The position numbers and the translations under genes were made by a program. This document shows, in pieces, positions 18,433 through 26,739 of a stretch of DNA of 63,353 nt. The notes under the pieces were generated by a model, which saw only the letters and a program-made list of their open reading frames with translations, did no database searches and was not told the origin of the DNA. Every line of letters begins with the position of its first letter. Positions within the stretch are counted from its first letter, which is position 1. The DNA is from Polaromonas eurypsychrophila (lineage in GTDB: Bacteria; Pseudomonadota; Gammaproteobacteria; Burkholderiales; Burkholderiaceae_C): contig NZ_BMIG01000020.1 in the NCBI RefSeq assembly GCF_014641715.1, positions 1-63,353 on the forward strand, in the 5' to 3' direction.

Positions 18433-19263
18433 TCATACGGTGAACGGGTATTCGCGCAGCAGCTCCATCGCCCGCTGCCCACGCTCCCCCAGAAAAAAGT
18501 TGCGAATGAAAGGATGCGGGAAGGCGATCACGTCGCGCGGCGGGCCACTGACAATGACTTTCTGGTCGGCCAGCACGGCGATGCGCGTGCTCAGCTCGAA
18601 CAGGGTGTCGAGGTCGTGCGTCACCATCACCACCGTCAGGCCCATGCCCTTGTGCAGCGAGCGCAGCAGCGCACAAAAACTGTCCGAGCTGTCCGGGTCC
18701 AGCCCGGCGGTCGGCTCATCAAGCAGCAGCAGCGGCGGGTCCATGATCAGGGCGCGCGCCAGCGACACGCGCTTGACCATGCCGCCCGACAAGTCGCTGG
18801 GCATCTTGTCAGCGTGCTCCGGCGCCAGCCCAACCATCTGCAGTTTCACCATGGCCGCCTCGTGTATCAGCGCGCTCGGCAAGGTCTTGAGTTCGCGCAG
18901 CGGAAAAGCAATGTTCTCCAGCACCGTGAAGGCCGAGAACAGCGCGCCCTGCTGGAACAACATGCCGACACGCTGCGCCGCACCGCGCTTGCCCAATTCG
19001 GCTGCGGGTTTGCCCAATACCGTGATCTCACCGGCGGTGGGATGCTCCAGCCCCAGCATCTGGCGCAGCAGCACCGTCTTGCCGGTGCCCGAGCCGCCGA
19101 CCAGCGACAAAAATTCACCGCGCTGTATCGTCAGGTCCAGGTCCTTGTGCACCACCGACTGCTTGTCGCCGTTGGTGAACACGGTCGACAGGCCGGCGAT
19201 GTCGACAATCACGTCGTCCGCGTCATTGCGTGGCGCTGTCGTGTTCCTGTTGTCCGTATCCAT
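18433..19263 (-). CDS. ABC transporter ATP-binding protein, MlaF-like
   Basis: 276 residues from ATG 19261-19263. Walker A is GGSGTGKTVLLRQ, signature DLSGGMVKRVSLARAL, Walker B LLLLDEPTAGLDP, and the H-loop is MVTHD. The Q-loop lies in MLFQQGALFSAFTV, a form typical of Mla/Ttg2A ATPases. It energises the MCE lipid transporter from the cytoplasmic face. It begins one base after the stop of the permease gene. Confidence 0.93.
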   Translation of the reverse strand: MDTDNRNTTAPRNDADDVIVDIAGLSTVFTNGDKQSVVHKDLDLTIQRGEFLSLVGGSGTGKTVLLRQMLGLEHPTAGEITVLGKPAAELGKRGAAQRVGMLFQQGALFSAFTVLENIAFPLRELKTLPSALIHEAAMVKLQMVGLAPEHADKMPSDLSGGMVKRVSLARALIMDPPLLLLDEPTAGLDPDSSDSFCALLRSLHKGMGLTVVMVTHDLDTLFELSTRIAVLADQKVIVSGPPRDVIAFPHPFIRNFFLGERGQRAMELLREYPFTV

Positions 19264-19264
19264 G

Positions 19265-20422
19265 TCAGGTTCCGATATTTTTGAACAGCACGGCAAAAAG
19301 TGCGTCCACCAGGATCACCACGGTGATGGAGGTCACGACAGATGCGGTGGTGCCCTGGCCCAGGCTCTCGGTGTTGGGCTTGACGCGCAAGCCAAAGTGG
19401 CAACCAATCAACGCGATCAACACACCAAAAACCACGGACTTGGCGGTGGCCAGCGCAAGGTTGGCGACATCCACGGCCGCCGGCAGGGCGTTGATGAAAA
19501 AGGACGGTGTGATGCCCATCGCCAGATCGGCCGCCAGCATGCCGCCCAGCAAGGCCGACACTGTGGTCCAGACGCTGATCAGCGGCATCACCACGGCCAG
19601 CGCCAGCGCGCGCGGCATCACCAGGCGGTAGCTGTGGGCGATGCCCATGACGCGCATGGCATCGAGTTCTTCCGTCACCCGCATCACGCCAATCTGCGCG
19701 GTGATGGCCGAGCCCGAGCGCCCGGCGATCAGGATGGCAGCCAGCACCGGCCCGAGCTCGCGGATCAGAGAGATGCCCAGGATATTGACGATGAAGGCGT
19801 CCGCACCAAACTGTTTGAGCTGCTGCGAAATCAGGTAAGCCAGCACCACGCCGATCAGGAAGCCGACCAGTGCGGTGATCGGCAAGGCAGTCGCGCCTAT
19901 GTGGTACAGATGGCCGGACAGGTCGCGCCACGGGCCTTCCCGCGGGTTTCTGGCCAGCTTGCCGAGGTTGAGCACCAGGCGGCCCACCAAAGCCACCAGG
20001 TCCGTGAAGTGATCGACAACTTCCAGCAGTCCCTCGCCGAGCTTCAGAAAGGTCTGCCTGAAGCCCCGGACCGGCATCGCGGGCCGCTCCACGCTGAACT
20101 CGGCCACACGCTCCAGCACCGCGCGCTGCGCGGGATCAAGCTCCAATTTTGCAGGCCACTGCCGGCCCCAATGGTCCCAGAGCACCTGTGCGCCCAGATG
20201 ATCAAGCTGCCCGATCTGGCGCAAGTCCCACAGCACGCCCTGACCCGGAGCCCTAGCAACCAGGGATTGCAGGTGGGCGCTCAGCGCATCCCACACTGGC
20301 CGCGCGGTCAGCTCGCTCGCCGTCCACGGACCCAGCACCAAATAACAGGCACCTTCCGGCGGGTCCTGCGACTCGATATGCGGAGTAGATTCGCTGGCGG
20401 CGTTTTCCGCCGAAAGTGGCAT
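19265..20422 (-). CDS. MlaE-like ABC permease with N-terminal STAS-like domain
   Basis: 385 residues. The first 120 form a STAS-like domain (GVLWDLRQIGQLDHLGAQVLWDHWG), followed by a MlaE permease of five to six helices. Typical permease motifs are GFLIGVVLAYLISQQLKQFGAD, RELGPVLAAILIAGRSGSAITAQIG and EELDAMRVMGI. The STAS-MlaE fusion is known from proteobacterial MCE operons, where MlaB is otherwise separate. First gene of the five-gene operon permease-ATPase-MCE-lipoprotein-cNMP protein. Confidence 0.92.
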   Translation of the reverse strand: MPLSAENAASESTPHIESQDPPEGACYLVLGPWTASELTARPVWDALSAHLQSLVARAPGQGVLWDLRQIGQLDHLGAQVLWDHWGRQWPAKLELDPAQRAVLERVAEFSVERPAMPVRGFRQTFLKLGEGLLEVVDHFTDLVALVGRLVLNLGKLARNPREGPWRDLSGHLYHIGATALPITALVGFLIGVVLAYLISQQLKQFGADAFIVNILGISLIRELGPVLAAILIAGRSGSAITAQIGVMRVTEELDAMRVMGIAHSYRLVMPRALALAVVMPLISVWTTVSALLGGMLAADLAMGITPSFFINALPAAVDVANLALATAKSVVFGVLIALIGCHFGLRVKPNTESLGQGTTASVVTSITVVILVDALFAVLFKNIGT

Positions 20423-20603
20423 GTTTTTGATGGTGGGAGAGTCAAAAGGTGATTCGGCAGGAAGGGCAGCTCACGCAGGTGCATGGCACAGCTATTCAAA
20501 TACATGGTAATGCAGCTAAAGGTGCCACGGCTACCGGTATTTGGCTTCAAAACACCCTCTTCCTGTCCTACAGCGCTCCGGCGAGACCGGCACTTTGAGA
20601 TCG

Positions 20604-21317
20604 CTAACTGTCAGCCTGTTCGTGTGAGGCAGTTTGGGCAGCGCGCAACAGCGGCGACCTGAGAATGATCTGGGCCGTAGAGAAAAAATGCTGCTCCAGT
20701 GCGAGCAGCGCGGCAACTGCATCGCGCTTGAGCACGGCCTCCATGAGCTGACGGTGTTCCCCGCGCACATCGCGCTTGTCGGTTTCCAGCGGTGCCGACA
20801 GGCGGCGGTAGCGCTCGCTTTGCTCGTGCAGCAGTGCGCGCAAGCGCAGCAGCCACGGGCTGGGGCAGGCGCTCACCAGTGCTTCATGAAACTCGCGGTG
20901 AGAGTTGCTCCAGACTTGCGTCACACGCGTTTCCGCATCTGCCGGCGAGTCCTGCAAGCGCTCCATGCGGTGGGCAGCGGCGACGATCCGGCTTTCCCAT
21001 TCGACGTCGCCATTTTTCATGGCCTGCGCCAGGCACAGCGACTCGACCTCCACGCGCGTGCGGGTCAGATCCAACAGTTCCTCGCTGCTGACCGGGCTCA
21101 CGCGATAACCGCGCTGCGCCTCGGCAATCACCATGCCCTCGGCGCTGAGCCGGGACAGCGCTTCCCGTATCGCGCCCAGGCTCACATCAAACCTTTTTTC
21201 AAGCGCGCCGATGTTCAGCTTCGCACTCGCAGGCAACTGGCCTTCTAGGATTTCAGCCCTGATAAGGCGGCAGACAGTTTCTGCCTGGGTGGGTTTACTG
21301 GGGGTCAGCATAGCCAT
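20604..21317 (-). CDS. GntR family transcriptional regulator, FCD type
   Basis: 237 residues. N-terminal winged helix: VCRLIRAEILEGQLPASAKLN...LEKRFDVSLGAIREALSRLSAEGMV. The C-terminal FCD helical domain carries metal- or acid-binding histidines in NSHREFHEALVSAC and GEHRQLMEAV. Divergent from the catabolic operon at 21426, so likely its repressor, with the operon's carboxylate substrate as ligand. The ATG at 21315-21317 is used; a second ATG two codons later is possible. Confidence 0.92.
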   Translation of the reverse strand: MAMLTPSKPTQAETVCRLIRAEILEGQLPASAKLNIGALEKRFDVSLGAIREALSRLSAEGMVIAEAQRGYRVSPVSSEELLDLTRTRVEVESLCLAQAMKNGDVEWESRIVAAAHRMERLQDSPADAETRVTQVWSNSHREFHEALVSACPSPWLLRLRALLHEQSERYRRLSAPLETDKRDVRGEHRQLMEAVLKRDAVAALLALEQHFFSTAQIILRSPLLRAAQTASHEQADS

Positions 21318-21331
21318 TGGATTTTATCGGG

Positions 21332-21377
21332 TATGTACTAATCTTTAAATAATAGATTATTTGGTAAATTATACATA
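21332..21377. promoter_or_regulatory. AT-rich divergent operator/promoter region
   Basis: TATGTACTAAT (21332-21342) and ATTATACATA (21368-21377) are near inverted repeats, and between them AATCT (21340-21344) faces AGATT (21354-21358). The nested symmetry in an AT-rich island between gntR and its divergent operon is what a GntR/FCD operator would look like. Confidence 0.45.
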
Positions 21378-21425
21378 TTCAACTTGCGGCAAGAAGCCGC
21401 TCAATGGTTGGCACAAGGAGAAAAG

Positions 21426-22313
21426 ATGAAACTGGTTCGATTCCTGTCAAAAGGGCAGGAAGGGTGGGCGGTCCATGACGCGGCAACCGACTGCTGGCAT
21501 GGCACGACCTCCGATTCGGAGGTCTATCCCGGCGCCGTGGACGCGCTGATCCGCACCGGTGGCAACGCGCTGACTAACGCGGCCGCGATGATGGCCAGTC
21601 AGGCCGCTGTTGACCTGGCTGACATCCAGTTTTTGGCGCCGGTGGCCCAACCGCCCAAGATCATCTGCGTCGGGCTCAACTACAAAGACCACTCCGAAGA
21701 GAGCGGTTTCAAGCAGCCAGACTACCCCACGCTGTTTTCGCGCTTCAACACCAGCGTCGTCGCCCATGACGCGGCGCTGATCCACACCGACCTGTCGGAC
21801 ACGCTGGACTACGAAGGCGAATTGGTGGTCGTGATCGGCAAGGGCGGCATCAACATTTCCCGCGAAGACGCGCTCTCGCATGTGCTGGGCTATTCGGTCT
21901 TCAACGACGGCAGCATCCGCGAGTACCAGTTCAAGTCACCCCAGTGGATGATGGGCAAGAACTTCGACGGCACTGGCGCCTTCGGCCCCTGGCTAGTCAC
22001 GGCCGACGAGCTGCCGCCTGGCGCGCGCGGCCTGCTGCTTGAAACCCGCCTGAACGGCCAGACGGTGCAGTCGGCCAATACCGACGACATGGTGTTCGAC
22101 GTCGAGTCCCTGATCATGATTCTCAGCGAGGTTTTTACGCTTGAAGCTGGCGACCTGATCGTCGCCGGCACACCGTCAGGCATCGGCCACGCACGCGAAC
22201 CGAAGCTGTACATGCGGCCCGGCGACGTGTGCGAGGTCGAGATCGAGCGCATCGGTCTGCTGCGCAACAAGGTCCAGAGCAGAGTCCCGGCCAATCCAAC
22301 TGTCCACCACTGA
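21426..22313 (+). CDS. Fumarylacetoacetate hydrolase family protein
   Basis: 295 residues starting MKLVRFLSKGQEGWAV, with AAGGAG in front of the ATG. FAH-fold core motifs are CVGLNYKDHSEESG, LDYEGELVVVIGKGG, GYSVFNDGSIREYQFK and GDLIVAGTPSGIG; the acidic residues in the first two probably bind the divalent metal. Family members cleave or decarboxylate acylpyruvates and related 2-oxo acids. First gene of an operon with a TRAP transporter and an FAD-linked oxidase, suggesting a catabolic role for a (hydroxy)carboxylate. Confidence 0.9.
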   Translation: MKLVRFLSKGQEGWAVHDAATDCWHGTTSDSEVYPGAVDALIRTGGNALTNAAAMMASQAAVDLADIQFLAPVAQPPKIICVGLNYKDHSEESGFKQPDYPTLFSRFNTSVVAHDAALIHTDLSDTLDYEGELVVVIGKGGINISREDALSHVLGYSVFNDGSIREYQFKSPQWMMGKNFDGTGAFGPWLVTADELPPGARGLLLETRLNGQTVQSANTDDMVFDVESLIMILSEVFTLEAGDLIVAGTPSGIGHAREPKLYMRPGDVCEVEIERIGLLRNKVQSRVPANPTVHH

Positions 22314-22322
22314 GAGCACACC

Positions 22323-23348
22323 ATGAAACTGAACCGATTTCTATCCATCACCGCCATCGGCGCTGCTGCCGCGCTGACTGCCCTTGCCCCCCTGGGCGCC
22401 GTGGCCCAGGACAAGGCGCGCACCACGCGTTTTGGCCACGGCATGGCCGACAACCACCCGGCCGGCCAGGCCGCGAAGATGTTTTCCGCCGAGATTGAAA
22501 AAGTGACTGGCGGACGCATCAAGACCAGCGTCATCGCCAATCAGGCCCTGGGGCCAGACCCGCAGATGCTGGGCGCACTGCAGGGCGGGGTGCAGGAGTT
22601 CTACACCGGCAGCGCCCTCGGCATGTTGGGGCAGGTCAAGGAACTCGGCTTTCAGGACGTCCCCTTCCTTTTCAACACCGAAGCCGAAGCGCACGCGGTG
22701 TTCGACGGGCCGGTCGGCAAGCACCTCAACGACAAACTCAGCGCCGTCGGCATCCATGTGCTCGGCTGGTGGGAAAACGGCTTTCGCCACATCACCAACT
22801 CCAAGCGGCCGGTCAACACGCTCGATGACCTGAAGGGCCTGAAGCTGCGCACGCAGCCCAACCCGCTGACACTGGACGCCTTCAAGGCGATTGGCGCCAA
22901 TGCGTCGCCGCTGCCGTGGTCCGAGCTCTTCGTTGCGCTGGAAACCAGGGCCTTTGATGGCCAGGAAAACCCCATCGTGCTGATGTATACGCAGCGCTTT
23001 TATGAAGTGCAAAAGTACATGACCTTGTCTGGCCACGTTTACTCGCCACTGATTTTTGCGGTCTCGAAGAAGTACTGGGACAGCCTGTCGCCCGCCGACA
23101 AACAGCTGATGACCACCGCCGCCGCGAACGCTACCGCCTTCCAGCGCAAGACCACCGCAGCCGAAGCCGGCAGTGCCCTGCAGGGCATGAAGGACAAGGG
23201 CATGCAGGTTACGCAGTTTTCGGCCGCCGATCTGCAGGCCATTCGCACCCGGGTGCCACCAGCGATCGCACCGCATCTTGAAAAAATCGGCCCCGAGTTC
23301 ATGACCCTGGTCCGCAGCGAAATCGCGCGGGTACGCGCCGGGAAATAA
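22323..23348 (+). CDS. TRAP transporter solute-binding protein, DctP type
   Basis: 341 residues with a signal peptide (cleavage near GAVAQ-D, residue 29). The mature part has typical DctP features: FGHGMADNHPAGQAAKMFSAEIEKVTGGRI, then GSALGMLGQVKELGFQDVPFLF, LKGLKLRTQPNPLTLDAFKAIGA (the Arg that binds the ligand carboxylate) and LPWSELFVALETRAFDGQENP. It captures a carboxylate in the periplasm for the DctQM pair encoded at 24913-26706. Confidence 0.93.
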   Translation: MKLNRFLSITAIGAAAALTALAPLGAVAQDKARTTRFGHGMADNHPAGQAAKMFSAEIEKVTGGRIKTSVIANQALGPDPQMLGALQGGVQEFYTGSALGMLGQVKELGFQDVPFLFNTEAEAHAVFDGPVGKHLNDKLSAVGIHVLGWWENGFRHITNSKRPVNTLDDLKGLKLRTQPNPLTLDAFKAIGANASPLPWSELFVALETRAFDGQENPIVLMYTQRFYEVQKYMTLSGHVYSPLIFAVSKKYWDSLSPADKQLMTTAAANATAFQRKTTAAEAGSALQGMKDKGMQVTQFSAADLQAIRTRVPPAIAPHLEKIGPEFMTLVRSEIARVRAGK

Positions 23349-23475
23349 GCGAACGCCGCAGATGTGCGGGCCCGCCGCTTCTGGCAGCGGCCTGCACAGC
23401 CATATCGGAGCCCGCTGACTTTCTCTTCTTTTCTGGCCTGCACAACGCCGGCCTACCACGCCCCCCGATTCATCC

Positions 23476-24864
23476 ATGTCATCCCATCCACCCCTGCCCC
23501 CCGAATTTCTTGCCAGCCTGACGGCGCTGCTCGGCGACCGCCTGTCCACCAGCGCCGCCGTGCGAGAGCACCACGGCCGGGACGAGTCCATCTTTCAGGC
23601 CATGCCGCCCGACGCCGTGGCCTTTGTACGGAACACCGCCGAAGTGGTCGCCACGGTCAAGATGTGCCAGCAATACCGCGTTCCCATCGTTCCCTATGGC
23701 GCGGGCTCATCGCTGGAGGGCCACACGCTCGCCGCGCGCGGCGGGTTGACGCTGAACCTGCAGCAGATGGATCAGGTGCTGACCATCCATGACCAGGACC
23801 AGACTGCCACCGTGCAACCGGGCGTGACACGCAAGGCGCTCAATGCAGCCCTGCGTGACACCGGCCTGTTTTTCCCGGTGGACCCTGGCGCCGACGCCAG
23901 CTTCGGAGGCATGTGCGCCACCCGCGCCTCGGGCACCAACGCCGTGCGCTACGGCACCATGCGCGAGAACGTCCTCAACCTCACGGTCGTCACCGCCGAC
24001 GGTGAAGTCATCACAACCGGTCGCCGTGCCAAAAAATCCGCCGCAGGCTACGACCTGACCCGCTTGTTCGTCGGCTCCGAGGGCACGCTGGGCGTGGTGG
24101 TCGAAGCGACTGTCCGGACTTACCCGCTGCCTGAAAGCATCCTCGCCGCTGTGTGTGCGTTTCCCGACATCAATACGGCCGTGCAGGCGGTGGTCCAATC
24201 GATACAGCTGGGCGTGCCTCTTGCCCGCTGCGAGTTCGTCGATAGTGTCGCGATCCGCGCCATCAATGCCTACAGCAAAACCGGCCTGCCCGAGCAGCCC
24301 CACCTGTTTTTCGAATTCCACGGCAGCGCGTCCGGTGTGCGCGAGCAGGTCGAACTGGTGCAGGAGATCTGCAACGAGGGGGGCGGCGCGCAGTTCCAGT
24401 GGGCGCGCACCCCGGAAGAGCGCACCAAACTGTGGGAGGCCCGCCACAACACCTACTTCGCGGCGCTTCAGCTTCGCCCCGGCTGCCGGTCCGTCGTCAC
24501 GGATGTCTGCGTGCCGATTTCGCAACTCGCCGAGTGCGTCAACGACACCGCCCGCGACCTGCAGCAGTCCGGCATGCTGGCGCCCATCGTCGGCCATGTG
24601 GGCGACGGCAACTTCCACGTTCAGATGTTGGTCGATGCAGCCAGCCACGCCGAGGTGGAAGCCGCAGAGCAACTCAACGCGCGCCTGGTCGCGCGCGCGC
24701 TGGCGATGGACGGCACCTGCACCGGCGAACACGGCGTGGGTCTGCACAAGCAAGGCTTTCTAATCGACGAGCTCGGCAGCGCCTCGGTCAACGTCATGCG
24801 GCAGATCAAACATGCGATGGACCCGCACAACATCATGAACCCCGGGAAAATCTTCGCGTTCTGA
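23476..24864 (+). CDS. FAD-linked oxidase, D-lactate/2-hydroxyacid dehydrogenase type
   Basis: 462 residues of the VAO/PCMH flavoprotein fold (GlcD/LDHD-like). The FAD-binding half has VPYGAGSSLEGHTLAARGGLTLNL and VDPGADASFGGMCATRASG. The cap and C-terminal half include WEARH, the metal-binding HVGDGNFHVQ, and GTCTGEHGVGLHK. It likely oxidises a D-2-hydroxy acid to the 2-oxo acid. The gene sits between dctP and dctQM, so the oxidised compound is probably the TRAP substrate. Confidence 0.92.
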   Translation: MSSHPPLPPEFLASLTALLGDRLSTSAAVREHHGRDESIFQAMPPDAVAFVRNTAEVVATVKMCQQYRVPIVPYGAGSSLEGHTLAARGGLTLNLQQMDQVLTIHDQDQTATVQPGVTRKALNAALRDTGLFFPVDPGADASFGGMCATRASGTNAVRYGTMRENVLNLTVVTADGEVITTGRRAKKSAAGYDLTRLFVGSEGTLGVVVEATVRTYPLPESILAAVCAFPDINTAVQAVVQSIQLGVPLARCEFVDSVAIRAINAYSKTGLPEQPHLFFEFHGSASGVREQVELVQEICNEGGGAQFQWARTPEERTKLWEARHNTYFAALQLRPGCRSVVTDVCVPISQLAECVNDTARDLQQSGMLAPIVGHVGDGNFHVQMLVDAASHAEVEAAEQLNARLVARALAMDGTCTGEHGVGLHKQGFLIDELGSASVNVMRQIKHAMDPHNIMNPGKIFAF

Positions 24865-24912
24865 CGCCGCAGGCCCGCCGGGCCGGACGGTTCTTCCTAC
24901 CAGGACTCCTCA

Positions 24913-25416
24913 ATGAAAAAACTTATTCACTGGTACTACAAAGCGCTTGAGCTGATCGTGGTGCTGGCCCTGGCCGCCATGTGCCTCATGGTGTTCGGCA
25001 ATGTTGTGTTGCGGCACTTCTTCGACTCCGGCATCAACACCTCCGAGGAGTTGTCGCGTTTCATGTTTATCTGGCTCACCTTTCTCGGCGCCATCGTCGC
25101 GATGCGGGAAGGCGGTCACCTGGGCGTGGACATGGTGGTGCGCCGGCTGTCCGGCTGGGCGCAGTTTGCCGCGGTGCTGCTGGCGCAAGTCGTCGTGCTG
25201 GTTTGCTGCGCAGTGCTGCTGTGGGGGCTGATCCGGCAGCATTCGCTCAACGTCGCCAACACCGGCATGGTCACGGGCATCTCTCTGAGCGTGGTGTATT
25301 CGGTGGCTTACCTGTGCGCCGCCTCGATCGGTATCCTGACTCTGGCCAACATCGCGAAGCTCCTGCTGGGAAAGATCACGCCAGCCTCTCTCATTCCCAC
25401 CACCGACAGCGACTGA
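24913..25416 (+). CDS. TRAP transporter small permease, DctQ type
   Basis: 167 residues, four membrane segments. NTSEELSRFMFIWLTFLGAIVAMREGGHLGVD is the conserved DctQ segment. It pairs with the large permease DctM to drive Na+-coupled uptake. It starts 48 bases after the FAD-oxidase gene. Confidence 0.93.
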   Translation: MKKLIHWYYKALELIVVLALAAMCLMVFGNVVLRHFFDSGINTSEELSRFMFIWLTFLGAIVAMREGGHLGVDMVVRRLSGWAQFAAVLLAQVVVLVCCAVLLWGLIRQHSLNVANTGMVTGISLSVVYSVAYLCAASIGILTLANIAKLLLGKITPASLIPTTDSD

Positions 25417-25425
25417 GGTTCCCCC

Positions 25426-26706
25426 GTGATCGTCACCATTTTTGTTCTTTCGTTGCTGGCGGCCATGGCTATCGGCGTGCCCGTGGCCTTTTCGCTGATG
25501 GCCTGCAGCCTGGCCATGATGCTGTACATGGATTTTTTCGATGCGCAGATCATGGCGCAGAACATGCTGTCCGGCGCGGACAGCTTCCCACTGATGGCCA
25601 TCCCTTTCTTCGTTCTGGCGGGTGAATTGATGAATGCCGGCGGTATCTCCCGGCGCATTGTCGATGTGGCGGGCGCGTGGGTCGGCCACTTCAAGGGTGG
25701 GCTCGGTTACGTGGCCATCTTCGCTTGCGTAGTGATGGCGTCTTTGTCGGGCTCGGCCATCGCCGACACGGCGGCCGTCGCCGCCCTGTTGATCCCGATG
25801 ATGCGCAATGCGGGCTACAACCTGCCGCGTGCTTCCGGCCTGATCGCCGCAGGCGGCATCATCGCCCCGGTGATTCCGCCGTCCATCGGTTTCGTGATGC
25901 TGGGCGTGGTCGGCAACATCTCGATCACCAAGCTGTTTATCGCTGGCATCGTCCCGGGCTTGCTGATGGCGCTGGCGCTGGTGCTGACCTGGGCCTTCCA
26001 GGCCAAGCGCGACAACATGCCGCGCGGCGAGAAGCTTCCCGTGCGCAAGCGCTGGGAAGCCACCTTCGCGGGCGTCTGGGCGCTGCTGCTGCCGGTGCTC
26101 ATCGTCGGCGGCTTGAAGAGCGGCTACTTCACGCCTACCGAGGCGGCCGTGGTCGCAGTGTTCTACGCCCTGTTCGTCGGCTTCGTGGTCTACCGCGAAC
26201 TGCGTGTCTCCCAGTTGTATGGTCTGCTGCTGACCGCTGGCAAGACATCGGCCGTCGTGATGTTTCTGGTGGCGGCAGCGCAGGTGTCTGCCTGGCTCAT
26301 CGCCGCCGCCAACATCCCGATGGCGGTGGCCGACATGCTGCAGCCCCTGGTAGACAGCCCGATGTTGCTGATGCTGGTCATCATGGGGTTGATCTTCCTA
26401 GTGGGCACGGCACTCGACTTCGCGCCCACCATCCTCATCATGGTTCCGGTGCTGATGCCGGTCGTGCGGATGGCCGGCATCGACCCGGTGTACTTCGGCG
26501 TGCTCTTCATCATGAACAATGCCATCGGCCTCATCACGCCGCCCGTGGGGACGGTGCTCAACGTCGTCTGCGGCGTAGCCAGACAGCGCATGGAGCCGGT
26601 GATCCGGGCGGTTGTGCCCTACTTGCTGGCGCAGATGACGGTGCTGCTGCTTTTAATCATCTTTCCACAGCTTGTGATGGTGCCCCTGCAGTTCCTGACG
26701 CGGTAG
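25426..26706 (+). CDS. TRAP transporter large permease, DctM type
   Basis: 426 residues, about 12 membrane helices. Motifs ANDMLSG-like QNMLSGADSFPLMAIPFFVLAGELMNAGGIS, SLSGSAIADTAAVAALLIPMM, and IAAGGIIAPVIPPSI are standard for DctM. Start is GTG at 25426, 9 bases after dctQ. Last gene of the operon, 33 bases before the convergent LysR gene. Confidence 0.94.
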   Translation: MIVTIFVLSLLAAMAIGVPVAFSLMACSLAMMLYMDFFDAQIMAQNMLSGADSFPLMAIPFFVLAGELMNAGGISRRIVDVAGAWVGHFKGGLGYVAIFACVVMASLSGSAIADTAAVAALLIPMMRNAGYNLPRASGLIAAGGIIAPVIPPSIGFVMLGVVGNISITKLFIAGIVPGLLMALALVLTWAFQAKRDNMPRGEKLPVRKRWEATFAGVWALLLPVLIVGGLKSGYFTPTEAAVVAVFYALFVGFVVYRELRVSQLYGLLLTAGKTSAVVMFLVAAAQVSAWLIAAANIPMAVADMLQPLVDSPMLLMLVIMGLIFLVGTALDFAPTILIMVPVLMPVVRMAGIDPVYFGVLFIMNNAIGLITPPVGTVLNVVCGVARQRMEPVIRAVVPYLLAQMTVLLLLIIFPQLVMVPLQFLTR

Positions 26707-26739
26707 CCCATCGGGGCAGAAGCGTCAGGCGGACTCCCC

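Noticed and set aside
18401..20452. 683-codon plus-strand frame antisense to MlaE/MlaF-like genes
   Set aside because: No domain is visible in it and the opposite strand encodes two clear ABC transporter components.
20500..20545. Sigma-54-like TGGCACC...TGCA on the minus strand upstream of the MCE operon
   Set aside because: GG to GC spacing is 11 rather than 10 bases, which sigma-54 does not tolerate well.
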